Source of the DNA: Rhizobium sp. Leaf371
GTDB lineage: Bacteria; Pseudomonadota; Alphaproteobacteria; Rhizobiales; Rhizobiaceae
Length of the DNA: 64,000 bases
NCBI RefSeq assembly: GCF_001424045.1
Contig: NZ_LMQB01000027.1
Location: 215,685 to 279,684, forward strand
Reading direction: 5' to 3'
Below the pieces are notes generated by a model that saw only the letters and a program-made list of their open reading frames with translations, was not told where the DNA came from and ran no database searches. The stretch's first letter is position 1. Each line of letters starts with the position of its first letter. The translations under genes were made by a program, and so were the position numbers. Positions 37,867-47,214 of this stretch are shown in pieces.

Positions 37867-37911
37867 CGTTAACCTTGACGAGGCAACGTCAACCTTTCGT
37901 TAAGGTTAACG
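37867..37911. promoter_or_regulatory. Nested palindromes upstream of the small membrane operon
   Basis: A perfect 10-bp inverted repeat (CGTTAACCTT at 37867-37876, AAGGTTAACG at 37902-37911) encloses a second one (TTGACG, 6-nt gap, CGTCAA). A third overlaps the right arm (AACCTT, TCGTT, AAGGTT). There is no T-tract, so an operator is more likely than a terminator. The TTAACC half-sites resemble those bound by CtrA in alphaproteobacteria, but spacing and last bases are not canonical. Confidence 0.45.
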
Positions 37912-37976
37912 GCCTGCCCCAGCCTGACGGGATCGCGCACGGTGCAGGCCTTGGGGGAGCCTGTCGCGCGGAGGCT

Positions 37977-39626
37977 TCAGCTCGAGGCGGGATAGAGAAG
38001 ATCGACGATGATCGCGCTGTCGAAACGCGAATCGAGCATGCCGTAGGTCGAGCGCCAGCCGGCGGCAAGCCGGGATTCCATGAAGGCATCGGCGATCCGG
38101 CCGGCACCGAGCCGGTAGAGTTCGGCCGCGGCGGCCGCGAGCGCCAGCTGCTCGACCAGCAGGCGTGCCGCCCCTTCATCACGTTCGCAGAGCAGAATCG
38201 CGGCGCGCAGCACGTCGATGGTCTTTCGCGCGGCGGGACCGAGGTCGCGGCCGATGATCTCGAACAGCGCTTCGAACAACTCGCGCCCGCGCTTCAGGAC
38301 GCGCAGCACGTCGAGCGCCATCACATTGCCGGAGCCCTCCCAGATGGCATTGACCGGCGCTTCCCGGTAATGCCGCGCGATCGGGCGCTCCTCGACATAG
38401 CCATTGCCGCCCAGGCACTCCATCGCCTCGGCGATCAGGGTCGGCGCCGTCTTGCACACCCAGTATTTGACGACCGGCGTCATGATGCGGGCATAGGCCG
38501 CTTCTTCCGCACTGTCGCGGGCGCGGTCGAAGGCATCGGCAAGGCGGAAGGACAGCGCGCTGGCCGCGGCCACGTCCAGCGCCATGTCGGCCAGCACCCG
38601 CGTCATCATCGGCTGCGCCACCAGCGGGCGACCGAGCACGGAGCGTCCGCGGGTGTGGTGCACGGCTTCGGCAAGGCTCGCCCGCATCATGCCCGCCGAG
38701 GACAAGGCACAATCGAGCCGCGTCAGCGTGACCATGTCGAGGATCGTGGTGATGCCGGCATCCGGGGCGCCCAGGATGAAGCCGAAGGTTTCGGAAAACT
38801 CGACCTCGGAGGAGGCATTGGAGCGATTGCCGAGCTTGTCCTTCAGCCGCTGGAACCGGAGGCCGTTGGCCGATCCGTCTTCCAGAAGGCGCGGCACGAG
38901 AAAGCAGCCGAGGCCTTCGCGTGTCTGGGCCAGCATGACGAAGGCGTCGCTCATCGGCGCGGACATGAACCATTTGTGGCCGGACAGCCGGTAGATCCCC
39001 TCGCCCACCCGCTCGGCGGTGGACACGTTGGCGCGGACATCAGTGCCGCCCTGCTTTTCCGTCATGCCCATGCCGACGGTGACGGTGGATTTTTGCATGA
39101 AGGGGCGGTTGGAAGCGTCGTACTTGCGCGACAGGATCTTTGGCGCCCATTCCTTCTGCACCATCGGCGTCGCGGCCATGGCGGCCAGAGAGGCACTGGT
39201 CATCGTCAGCGGGCAGAGATGCCCGCTTTCGAGCTGCGCGGTCAGGTAGAAGCGGATGGCGCGGGCCTTGTGCGCATGGCCGCGTTCGTCGGGAATGTTT
39301 TCCCAGACCGAGGAATGCAGGCCCGCCGTCATCGACCGACGCATCAAAGCGTGCCAGGCGGGGTGGAAATCCACCACATCCAGCCGCTCGCCGCGCGGCC
39401 CGTGGGTGCGCAGCTGCGGCACGCCCTGGTTGGCCATGCGGGCGAGGTCCTGTGCTTCGGGCGAGGTCACGTAGCGCCCGAGCCCGTCGAAATCGTCGCG
39501 CAAGGCCTTCGGCAGCCCGCTCGCGACGTCGGTCAGCAGCGGATCGGAACGATAGGCATTGATGCCCGACCAGGGTTTCGGCTGGTTGAGGTCGTCAAGC
39601 GTCGGGTCGGGTCGAGTCACGGTCAT
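37977..39626 (-). CDS. aidB: Acyl-CoA dehydrogenase family protein, AidB-like
   Basis: A 549-residue flavoprotein. The AidB type is shown by the 180-residue N-terminal domain (NQPKPWSGINAYRSDPLL, HPAWHALMRRSM), FAD-contacting MGMTEKQGGTDVRAN, KWFMSAPMSDAF, and the C-terminal CLGGNGYVEERPIARHYREAPVNAIWEGSGNVMALDVLR. In Escherichia coli AidB is induced by alkylation damage and binds DNA and FAD; its true substrate is unclear. It may instead serve as an ordinary acyl-CoA dehydrogenase. It is divergent from pyrB with a 210-nt gap. Confidence 0.88.
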   Translation of the reverse strand: MTVTRPDPTLDDLNQPKPWSGINAYRSDPLLTDVASGLPKALRDDFDGLGRYVTSPEAQDLARMANQGVPQLRTHGPRGERLDVVDFHPAWHALMRRSMTAGLHSSVWENIPDERGHAHKARAIRFYLTAQLESGHLCPLTMTSASLAAMAATPMVQKEWAPKILSRKYDASNRPFMQKSTVTVGMGMTEKQGGTDVRANVSTAERVGEGIYRLSGHKWFMSAPMSDAFVMLAQTREGLGCFLVPRLLEDGSANGLRFQRLKDKLGNRSNASSEVEFSETFGFILGAPDAGITTILDMVTLTRLDCALSSAGMMRASLAEAVHHTRGRSVLGRPLVAQPMMTRVLADMALDVAAASALSFRLADAFDRARDSAEEAAYARIMTPVVKYWVCKTAPTLIAEAMECLGGNGYVEERPIARHYREAPVNAIWEGSGNVMALDVLRVLKRGRELFEALFEIIGRDLGPAARKTIDVLRAAILLCERDEGAARLLVEQLALAAAAAELYRLGAGRIADAFMESRLAAGWRSTYGMLDSRFDSAIIVDLLYPASS

Positions 39627-39836
39627 GATCCGGTTCTAGCCGAAGTGCGGAGGGTTAGGAACAGCACGGCAAGCGCCCTCCCGCAAAATCGATTGCAGCC
39701 CTGCGGGAAGCCTTCGTCTCCACCGGATGGGAGCCCCGCAAGCTTTGTCCTCAGCTGTTCGCACGCGCTGCCTTGCCGCTCACCCCGACAGGCTCTATAG
39801 AGCGCGGCAACGCGACCATCTGAAGGCGGGCTTCCC

Positions 39837-40796
39837 ATGGATTTCTTTCCGCATCGCCATCTTCTCGGCATCAAGGGCCTGAACGAGCGCGATATCACCG
39901 GACTTCTGGATCTGGCGGACGAGGCGGTGAAAATCTCCCGCCAGCGCGAGAAGAAGACCTCGACGCTCCGGGGCCTGACCCAGATCAATCTGTTCTTCGA
40001 AGCCTCCACCCGGACGCAGTCCTCCTTCGAGCTTGCCGGAAAGCGGTTGGGCGCCGACGTCATGAACATGTCGGTCGGCAATTCCTCGGTGAAAAAGGGC
40101 GAAACGCTCATCGATACCGCGATGACGCTGAATGCCATGCATCCCGATGTGCTGGTCGTGCGCCACTCCTCGGCCGGCGCCGCAGCCCTTCTCGCGCAAA
40201 AAGTCTCCTGCGCGGTGATCAATGCCGGCGACGGCCAGCATGAGCATCCGACCCAGGCGCTGCTCGATGCGCTGACCATCCGGCGGTCCAAGGGCAAGCT
40301 GTCGCGCATCATCGTCGCCATCTGCGGCGACGTGCTGCATTCGCGCGTTGCCCGGTCCAACATTCTGCTTCTCAACCAGATGGGCGCCCGGGTGCGCGTC
40401 GTCGCGCCGGCAACCCTTCTGCCGGCCGGCATCGCCGAGATGGGCGCGGAGGTCTACCACTCGATGGAAGAAGGCCTGAAGGACGCGGATGTCGTGATGA
40501 TGCTGCGGCTGCAGCGCGAGCGCATGGCCGGCGCCTTCGTGCCCTCGGTGCGCGAATACTTCCGCTATTACGGCCTCGACGCGGAAAAGCTGAAGGCCGC
40601 CAAGGAGGATGCGCTCGTCATGCATCCCGGCCCCATGAACCGCGGCGTCGAGATCGCCTCCGAGATTGCCGACGGCCCGCAGAGCGTGATCGAGCAGCAG
40701 GTCGAGATGGGCGTCGCCGTCCGCATGGCCGTGATGGAGGCGCTGCTCGTCTCCCAGCACCAGGGCGGCCTCAACAACCAGGGTTCCCGCGCATGA
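39837..40796 (+). CDS. pyrB: Aspartate carbamoyltransferase catalytic subunit
   Basis: A 319-residue enzyme that joins carbamoyl phosphate and aspartate in pyrimidine synthesis. The carbamoyl-phosphate motif STRT is at residues 57-60 in [25 protein letters not shown] and [12 protein letters not shown] are intact. The pyrC' gene follows with an ATGA overlap. In bacteria with this arrangement the catalytic chain forms a dodecamer with an inactive dihydroorotase partner; no pyrI regulatory subunit is seen. Confidence 0.96.
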   Translation: MDFFPHRHLLGIKGLNERDITGLLDLADEAVKISRQREKKTSTLRGLTQINLFFEASTRTQSSFELAGKRLGADVMNMSVGNSSVKKGETLIDTAMTLNAMHPDVLVVRHSSAGAAALLAQKVSCAVINAGDGQHEHPTQALLDALTIRRSKGKLSRIIVAICGDVLHSRVARSNILLLNQMGARVRVVAPATLLPAGIAEMGAEVYHSMEEGLKDADVVMMLRLQRERMAGAFVPSVREYFRYYGLDAEKLKAAKEDALVMHPGPMNRGVEIASEIADGPQSVIEQQVEMGVAVRMAVMEALLVSQHQGGLNNQGSRA

Positions 40797-42079
40797 CCGA
40801 TCTCGTCCTCACCAACCTGCGCATCATCGACCCCTCCCGCAATCTCGATGAAACCGGCACGATCGTCGTTCGCGACGGAGTGATCCTTGCCGCCGGCAGC
40901 GACGCGGCCCATCAGGGTTCTTCCGACGGCGCGACCGTGCAGGATTGCCGCGGCCTGATCGCCGTGCCCGGTCTTGTCGATGCGCGCGTTTTCGTCGGCG
41001 AACCCGGGGCCGAACATCGCGAAACGATCGCCTCGGCAGCCCAGGCGGCCGCCGTCGGCGGTATCACCTCCTTCATCGCCATGCCGGATACCGACCCCGT
41101 CATCGACGATATCGCGCTGGTCGAGTTCGTCATGAAGACGGCGCGCGACAAGGCCGTCGTCCACGTCTACCCGGCGGCGGCCCTGACAAAGGGGCTGCAC
41201 GGCACCGAGATGACCGAATTCGGACTTCTCAGCGAGGCCGGCGCGGTCTGCTTCACCAACGGGCGCGAGGCGCTGCACGATACGCTCGTGCTGCGCCGCG
41301 CGATGACCTACGCCCGCGAGTTCGGCATGGTCATCGCGCTGGAATCGCGCGACAAATATCTGGGCGCCGGCGGCGTCATGAACGAGGGATTGCTCGCAAG
41401 CTGGCTGGGCCTGGCCGGGGTGCCGCGGGAGGCTGAAATCATTCCGCTGGAGCGCGACCTGCGCGTCGCCGGTCTCACCCGTGCCGCCTATCACGCCGCC
41501 AAGATCTCTCTGCCGGAATCGGTCGATGCCATCACGGCGGCGAAGGCGCGCGGCGTCAACGTCACCTCGGGCATCTCGATCAACCATCTGTCGCTCAACG
41601 AGAACGACATCGGGGAATACCGGACCTTCTTCAAGGTAACGCCACCGCTTCGGGGCGAGGATGACCGGAAGGCCATGGTTCAGGCCCTGGCGGACGGGCG
41701 GATCGACATCATCGTCTCCTCGCACGATCCGCAGGACGTCGACACCAAGCGCCTGCCCTTCGCCGACGCCGCAGACGGCGCGATCGGTCTGGAAACGATG
41801 CTGGCCGCAGCCCTGCGGCTGCATCACAGTGGCGAAGTGCCGCTGATGCGCCTGATCGACGCGCTCTCCACCCGTCCGGCACAGATATTCGGGCTCGATG
41901 CCGGCACGCTGAAGCCCAGCGCGCGGGCCGATATCACGCTGATCGATCTCGACGAGCCCTGGGTGGTCGCCAAGGAGGCGATCGTCTCGCGCTCGAAAAA
42001 TACGCCGTTCGAAAATGCCCGCTTTACGGGCCGCGCGGTTCGCACCTATGTTGCGGGAAAGTGCGTGCACAGCCTGTAG
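40793..42079 (+). CDS. pyrC: Dihydroorotase-like protein, probably non-catalytic (PyrC'/PyrX)
   Basis: A 428-residue amidohydrolase-fold protein. The catalytic DxHxHxR metal and substrate motif is replaced by DARVFVG, so both zinc-binding His and the substrate Arg are missing. The later pattern is also altered: [12 protein letters not shown] instead of a His-containing strand, and IVSSHDPQ where active enzymes have a D-H pair. It is nevertheless full length and strongly conserved in its fold. The ATGA overlap with pyrB fits a structural partner of aspartate carbamoyltransferase, as shown for Pseudomonas PyrC'. An active dihydroorotase must be encoded elsewhere in the genome. Confidence 0.87.
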   Translation: MTDLVLTNLRIIDPSRNLDETGTIVVRDGVILAAGSDAAHQGSSDGATVQDCRGLIAVPGLVDARVFVGEPGAEHRETIASAAQAAAVGGITSFIAMPDTDPVIDDIALVEFVMKTARDKAVVHVYPAAALTKGLHGTEMTEFGLLSEAGAVCFTNGREALHDTLVLRRAMTYAREFGMVIALESRDKYLGAGGVMNEGLLASWLGLAGVPREAEIIPLERDLRVAGLTRAAYHAAKISLPESVDAITAAKARGVNVTSGISINHLSLNENDIGEYRTFFKVTPPLRGEDDRKAMVQALADGRIDIIVSSHDPQDVDTKRLPFADAADGAIGLETMLAAALRLHHSGEVPLMRLIDALSTRPAQIFGLDAGTLKPSARADITLIDLDEPWVVAKEAIVSRSKNTPFENARFTGRAVRTYVAGKCVHSL

Positions 42080-42101
42080 GCTCCGGCACGAGGGGGCATT
42101 C

Positions 42102-42716
42102 ATGGACATCTTCATCTGGCCGCTGACGTCCCTTCTGACGCTCGGCCTTCTTCTTTTCGGATATCTGCTCGGCTCGATCCCGTTCGGGCTGATCCTGACG
42201 CGGGCGGCCGGACTCGGCGATGTCCGCAAGATCGGCTCGGGCAATATCGGCGCGACCAACGTGCTGCGCACCGGCAACAAGAAGCTGGCGGCCGCGACGC
42301 TGCTTCTCGATGCGCTGAAGGGAACGCTGGCGGCGGCGGCGGCGGCCTATGTCTTCGGCCCGGACGCCGGCATCGCTGCCGGTTTCGGTGCGTTTCTCGG
42401 GCATCTCTTTCCGGTCTGGCTCGGTTTCAAGGGCGGCAAGGGCATCGCGACCTATATCGGCGTGCTGCTCGGCCTTGCGCCTCTCGTCGTCCTCGTCTTT
42501 GCCGCCTGCTGGCTGATCGTCGCCAAGGTGACGCGCTATTCCTCGCTGTCGGCCCTCGTCGCGACCGTCGTGGTGCCGATCGTCCTTCTCGTTGCCGGAT
42601 ATGGGCGCATCGGCCTCCTCTTCGTCGTGTTGAGCGTCATCACCTGGATCAAGCATCGCCCCAATATCGAGCGGCTGATCGCGGGAACGGAAGGCCGGAT
42701 CGGCCAGAAAGGTTAG
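42102..42716 (+). CDS. plsY: Glycerol-3-phosphate acyltransferase PlsY
   Basis: A 204-residue inner-membrane enzyme that acylates glycerol-3-phosphate from acyl-phosphate, the first step of phospholipid synthesis. It has about five to six hydrophobic helices. The three PlsY motifs are [31 protein letters not shown] with [15 protein letters not shown], and a cytoplasmic RHRPNIERL-like [12 protein letters not shown]. The ATG at 42102 follows AGGGGG; it lies 22 nt after pyrC'. Confidence 0.94.
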   Translation: MDIFIWPLTSLLTLGLLLFGYLLGSIPFGLILTRAAGLGDVRKIGSGNIGATNVLRTGNKKLAAATLLLDALKGTLAAAAAAYVFGPDAGIAAGFGAFLGHLFPVWLGFKGGKGIATYIGVLLGLAPLVVLVFAACWLIVAKVTRYSSLSALVATVVVPIVLLVAGYGRIGLLFVVLSVITWIKHRPNIERLIAGTEGRIGQKG

Positions 42717-42722
42717 GCGTTG

Positions 42723-43919
42723 ATGAGCGACAGCGCGAAGGCCCCCGGTGGCAGAGGCATCGCGCTGACGGATCGTCAAAGGATCGCCTGGCTGCGCCTG
42801 ATCCGCTCCGACAATGTCGGCCCCGTGACCTTTCGCGACCTTATCAACCATGTCGGCTCGGCCGAGACCGCGCTGGAGATGCTGCCCGAGCTTTCGCGCC
42901 GCGGCGGCTCCACCCGCGCGATCCGCATCGCGACGGTGGCGGAGGCCGAGCGGGAACTGGCCATCGCCGCCCGCTGCGGCGCGCGATTCGTCGGTATCGG
43001 CGAACCGGACTATCCCGCAGCGCTTCGCCAGATCGACGGCGCACCGCCGCTCCTCGCCGTCAAGGGCCGCGCTGCGACCGGCACCGCGCCGGCGCTCGGG
43101 ATTGTCGGTGCGCGCAACGCCTCCATCAGCGGTGCCAAATTCGCCGCCCTGATCGCCCGCGACGTCGGGCGGGCGGGCTATACGATCATTTCGGGGCTTG
43201 CGCGCGGCATCGATACCGCCGCCCATCGCGCAAGCCTCGACACCGGCACGATCGCGGTTCTGGCCGGTGGTCTCGACATGCCGTATCCACCCGAAAACAT
43301 CTCCCTGCTCGAGGAAATCACCGGCGGTCAGGGCCTCGCCATCAGCGAGATGCCGTTCGGATGGGAGCCGCGAGCGCGCGACTTCCCCCGCCGCAACCGC
43401 CTGATCGCCGGCGTCGCGCTCGGGCTTGCGGTCATCGAGGCTGCGAGCCGGTCCGGCTCGCTGATCACGGCGCGCTATGCCGCCGATTTCGGACGTCTGG
43501 TCTTTGCTGTGCCGGGATCGCCGCTCGATCCCCGCTGTCATGGCACCAACGGTCTCCTGAAGGACGGTGCCGTGGTGACGACGGAAGCGCGCGACATTCT
43601 GGAAGCGCTGGCGCCCCTTAGTCGCATCGACCTGTTCGACCAGCCGCAGGCGCGCGAGGCAGAGGACGAGGCGGACGGGGGCGCCGCGTTGGAGGCGGGC
43701 CTGGGGTTCGGAGCACGGCCGGCAGCCCAGCCGCCCGGCGAGCGCGAGCGCGAAACCATCATCGATGCGCTGGGGCCGACGCCGGTCGATATCGACGACA
43801 TCATCCGCCACACCGATCTTCCCGCCTCCGCGGTCTACCTCGTGTTGCTAGAGCTTGATCTTGCCGGCCGGCTGCACCGGCACCCCGGCGGCCGCGTTTC
43901 CCTCGACCTTCTTGACTGA
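42723..43919 (+). CDS. dprA: DNA-processing protein DprA
   Basis: A 398-residue DprA that loads RecA on incoming single-stranded DNA in transformation. The N-terminal helical region is followed by a Rossmann domain with ALGIVGARNASISG, IISGLARGIDTAAHRASL, VLAGGLDMPYPPEN, SEMPFG and FPRRNRLIAGVA. The C-terminal winged helix (ERETIIDALGPTPVDIDDIIRHTDLPASAVYLVLLELDLAGRL) is complete. The ATG at 42723 follows plsY by 6 nt; a TTG one codon earlier is possible. The last 72 nt overlap the convergent 85-residue gene. Confidence 0.94.
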   Translation: MSDSAKAPGGRGIALTDRQRIAWLRLIRSDNVGPVTFRDLINHVGSAETALEMLPELSRRGGSTRAIRIATVAEAERELAIAARCGARFVGIGEPDYPAALRQIDGAPPLLAVKGRAATGTAPALGIVGARNASISGAKFAALIARDVGRAGYTIISGLARGIDTAAHRASLDTGTIAVLAGGLDMPYPPENISLLEEITGGQGLAISEMPFGWEPRARDFPRRNRLIAGVALGLAVIEAASRSGSLITARYAADFGRLVFAVPGSPLDPRCHGTNGLLKDGAVVTTEARDILEALAPLSRIDLFDQPQAREAEDEADGGAALEAGLGFGARPAAQPPGERERETIIDALGPTPVDIDDIIRHTDLPASAVYLVLLELDLAGRLHRHPGGRVSLDLLD

Positions 43920-44105
43920 CAGGGCCCGGCGTCCGGACATCAGATCCCCGGCCTCGACATAGGCCATCTCCAGGAGATAGCAGAGCATGTCCGCCCCCTT
44001 CTCGTCGGCCACGCCGCGCAACTCTCCCAGCATCTGACGGATATAGGCAAGGCTCTCGTCTGCGGGCGTCGCGGGAACGGCGGAGTCATTATATACGGGC
44101 ACCAT
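43848..44105 (-). CDS. Small conserved protein of unknown function
   Basis: An 85-residue, probably soluble protein. The central part ADESLAYIRQMLGELRGVADEKG with MLCYLLEMAYVEAGDLMSG is a compact helical region recognisable in rhizobial homologues. The function is unknown. Its 3' end lies within dprA on the opposite strand (72-nt overlap). Confidence 0.72.
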   Translation of the reverse strand: MVPVYNDSAVPATPADESLAYIRQMLGELRGVADEKGADMLCYLLEMAYVEAGDLMSGRRALSVKKVEGNAAAGVPVQPAGKIKL

Positions 44106-44508
44106 GAATACGTCCTAATGGGCTTGTCCTTGATCCCGAAAAGGCAGCCGACAGCAAACGCGGCAACGGCCGTCGGGCCGTCACCACCGCTCGTTCGTCG
44201 ATGTGCATTCTCGTCTCGGCAAGACGATAACCCAAATATTCCTAATTGCAATGATAACATTATCCCTCAAAGGTTGTGGCGCGTTGTATTCGGTCTCCGG
44301 AGGCTCTCGCTCGAACCTCGTCGCAGGATGATCATCAAACCCCTGTAAATGAACGGGTTACAGACCCCTTTCGCGTCCATTCAAACTGGCTAATTTCATG
44401 CTCACCACTTGACCGCGATGAAATCCCCCTCCATGTCGAGGCTTCAAAAGTTCCCGGCGTGACGGCCGAGGGAAGTCTGTCACCCCTCTCCTATGGTTGC
44501 TGAATCCT
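44106..44508 (+). other. Intergenic control region before topA
   Basis: About 400 nt without a supported gene. It is AT-rich in the middle (44230-44270) compared with flanking DNA. It should contain the topA promoter on the plus strand and the promoter of the 85-residue gene on the minus strand. A small TCGTCT/AGACGA hairpin lies at 44211-44227. Confidence 0.5.
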
Positions 44509-47211
44509 ATGACCATGAATGTCGTCGTCGTTGAATCGCCGGCCAAAGCAAAGACCATCAACAAGTATCTCGGCCCCGGCTACACGGTTCTGGCCTCGTT
44601 CGGTCACGTTCGCGACCTTCCGGCCAAGGACGGCTCGGTCAAGCCCGACGAGGACTTCGCCATGCTCTGGGAGGTGGACAGTGCGTCCGCCAAGCGGATG
44701 AACGACATCGGCACCGCGCTGAAGAACGCCGACGGCCTCATTCTCGCGACCGACCCGGATCGGGAAGGCGAAGCGATTTCCTGGCACGTGCTCGATCTTC
44801 TGCGCAAGAAGAAGCTGATCGGCGACAAGCCGGTCAGCCGCGTCGTCTTCAACGCCATCACCAAGAAGGCCGTGCTCGACGCGATGGCCAATCCGCGCGA
44901 CATCGACGTTCCCCTGGTCGATGCCTATCTGGCGCGCCGCGCGCTCGACTATCTCGTCGGCTTCAACCTGTCGCCCGTGCTGTGGCGCAAGCTGCCCGGC
45001 GCCCGGTCGGCCGGCCGCGTGCAGTCCGTCGCGCTGCGGCTCGTCTGCGACCGCGAGTCGGAGATCGAACGCTTCGTCTCGGAAGAATACTGGAACCTCT
45101 CGGCCATCCTCAGGACCCCGCGCGGCGACGATTTCGAGGCCCGCCTCGTGGCCGCCGACGGCAAGCGGCTGCAGGCGCGCTCGGTTGGCAATGGCGAGCA
45201 GGCGAGTGACCTGAAGGCCCTGCTCGAGGGCGCCTCCTATGTCGTCGATACGGTCGAGGCAAAGCCGGTCAAGCGCAACCCCTCGCCGCCCTTCACCACA
45301 TCGACGCTGCAGCAGGCGGCCTCGTCCAAGCTCGGCTTTTCCGCCTCGCGCACCATGCAGGTCGCCCAGCGCCTGTATGAAGGTCTGGACCTCGGCGGCG
45401 AAACCGTCGGTCTGATCACCTATATGCGAACCGACGGCGTGCAGATGGCGGCGGAGGCGATCGACGCCGCCCGCAGCGCGATCGGCGACCAGTTCGGTGC
45501 GCGCTACGTGCCCGAGAAGGCCCGCCTCTACTCGACCAAGGCGAAGAACGCGCAGGAAGCCCACGAAGCCATCCGCCCGACGGACTTCACCCGCACGCCG
45601 GATCAGCTGCGCCGCTTCCTGGATGCCGATCAGCTGCGGCTCTACGACCTGATCTGGAAGCGCGGCATCGCCAGCCAGATGGCCTCGGCGGAGATCGAGC
45701 GGACCACCGTCGAGATCCTTGCCGAGAACGGGGGCCGCAAGGCCGGCCTGCGGGCCGTCGGCTCCGTCATTCGCTTCGACGGCTTCATCGCCGCCTATAC
45801 GGACCAGAAGGAAGATGGCGAGCAGAGCGACGACGGCGAGGACGAAGGCCGCCTGCCCGAGATCAAGGCGCGTGAAAGCGTCGCCAAGCAGACGATCAAT
45901 GCGAGCCAGCATTTCACCGAGCCGCCGCCGCGCTATTCGGAAGCCAGCCTCATCAAGCGCATGGAAGAGCTCGGCATCGGCCGGCCCTCGACCTATGCCT
46001 CGACGCTCGCCACCCTGCGCGACCGCGAATATGTCGTCATCGACAAGCGCAAGCTGATCCCCGAAGCGAAGGGCCGTCTCGTCACGGCGTTCCTCGAAAG
46101 CTTCTTCCACCGCTATGTCGAGTATGACTTCACCGCATCGCTGGAGGAAAAGCTCGACCGGATCTCCGCCGGCGAACTCAACTGGAAGGACGTACTTCGC
46201 GACTTCTGGAAGGATTTCTTCGCGCAGATCGAAGACACCAAGGAATTGCGGGTCACCAATGTCCTCGATGCGCTGAACGAGGAACTCGCGCCGCTCGTCT
46301 TCCCCAAGCGCGAGGACGGCAGCGATCCCCGGATCTGTCAGGTCTGCGGCACCGGCAAGCTGTCGCTGAAGCTCGGCAAGTATGGTGCCTTCGTCGGCTG
46401 TTCGAACTATCCGGACTGCAATTTCACGCGCCAGCTGTCCTCGGACGGCGATGCGGAAGCGCAGGCCTCGAACGAGCCGCAGGCGCTCGGCAAGGACCCG
46501 CACACGGACGAAGAGATCACGCTGCGCAATGGCCGTTTCGGACCTTACGTGCAGCGCGGCGACGGCAAGGAAGCCAAGCGCTCCAGCCTGCCCAAGGGCT
46601 GGACGCCGGCAAGCATCGACCACGAGAAGGCCTTGGCGCTCCTTTCGCTGCCGCGCGATATCGGGCAGCACCCCGAGAGCGGCAAGATGATCTCCTCCGG
46701 CCTCGGCCGCTACGGGCCGTTCATCTTGCATGACGGAAAATATGCGAACGTGGAGACCATCGAGGACGTGTTCTCGATCGGCCTCAACCGCGCCGTCTCC
46801 GTGCTAGCCGACAAGGCGTCGAAGGGCCCGGCCGGTCGCGGCGCTGCCGTGGCAGCGCTGAAGGACCTCGGCGAGCATCCCGATGGCGGTGCCATCACCG
46901 TTCGCGACGGGCGCTATGGACCCTATGTCAACTGGGGCAAGGTCAACGCGACCCTGCCCAAGGGCAAGGATCCGTCCTCGGTGACGCTGGAGGAGGCGCT
47001 GCCTCTGCTTGCAGAACGTGCGGGCAAGGCGAAACCTGTGAAGGCCAAGGCTGTTAAGGCAAAGCCGGCGAAGGCCAAGGCTGCTGCGGACGGCACCGAG
47101 AAGGTCGCCAAGCCGCGCGCCGCGGCGAAAGCAAAGCCGGCGGCAAAGACGACGAAGACGAAGGCGGCCGCAAAACCCAAGACGGCTGCCGCCAAGGCAC
47201 AGAAGGGATAG
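44509..47211 (+). CDS. topA: DNA topoisomerase I
   Basis: A 900-residue type IA topoisomerase that relaxes negative supercoils. The TOPRIM domain has Glu9 (VVVESPAKAKTI) and TDPDREGEA at 81-89. The catalytic tyrosine is Tyr305 in GLITYMRTDG. A four-Cys zinc ribbon (CQVCGTGKLSLKLGKYGAFVGCSNYPDC) lies near residue 610, followed by topoisomerase C-terminal repeats (LRNGRFGPYVQRG and related). The last 70 residues are Lys/Ala/Pro-rich (KAKPAKAKAA type), probably binding DNA or polymerase. The ATG at 44509 is preferred over a TTG four codons earlier. rnr follows after 3 nt. Confidence 0.96.
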   Translation: MTMNVVVVESPAKAKTINKYLGPGYTVLASFGHVRDLPAKDGSVKPDEDFAMLWEVDSASAKRMNDIGTALKNADGLILATDPDREGEAISWHVLDLLRKKKLIGDKPVSRVVFNAITKKAVLDAMANPRDIDVPLVDAYLARRALDYLVGFNLSPVLWRKLPGARSAGRVQSVALRLVCDRESEIERFVSEEYWNLSAILRTPRGDDFEARLVAADGKRLQARSVGNGEQASDLKALLEGASYVVDTVEAKPVKRNPSPPFTTSTLQQAASSKLGFSASRTMQVAQRLYEGLDLGGETVGLITYMRTDGVQMAAEAIDAARSAIGDQFGARYVPEKARLYSTKAKNAQEAHEAIRPTDFTRTPDQLRRFLDADQLRLYDLIWKRGIASQMASAEIERTTVEILAENGGRKAGLRAVGSVIRFDGFIAAYTDQKEDGEQSDDGEDEGRLPEIKARESVAKQTINASQHFTEPPPRYSEASLIKRMEELGIGRPSTYASTLATLRDREYVVIDKRKLIPEAKGRLVTAFLESFFHRYVEYDFTASLEEKLDRISAGELNWKDVLRDFWKDFFAQIEDTKELRVTNVLDALNEELAPLVFPKREDGSDPRICQVCGTGKLSLKLGKYGAFVGCSNYPDCNFTRQLSSDGDAEAQASNEPQALGKDPHTDEEITLRNGRFGPYVQRGDGKEAKRSSLPKGWTPASIDHEKALALLSLPRDIGQHPESGKMISSGLGRYGPFILHDGKYANVETIEDVFSIGLNRAVSVLADKASKGPAGRGAAVAALKDLGEHPDGGAITVRDGRYGPYVNWGKVNATLPKGKDPSSVTLEEALPLLAERAGKAKPVKAKAVKAKPAKAKAAADGTEKVAKPRAAAKAKPAAKTTKTKAAAKPKTAAAKAQKG

Positions 47212-47214
47212 ACC

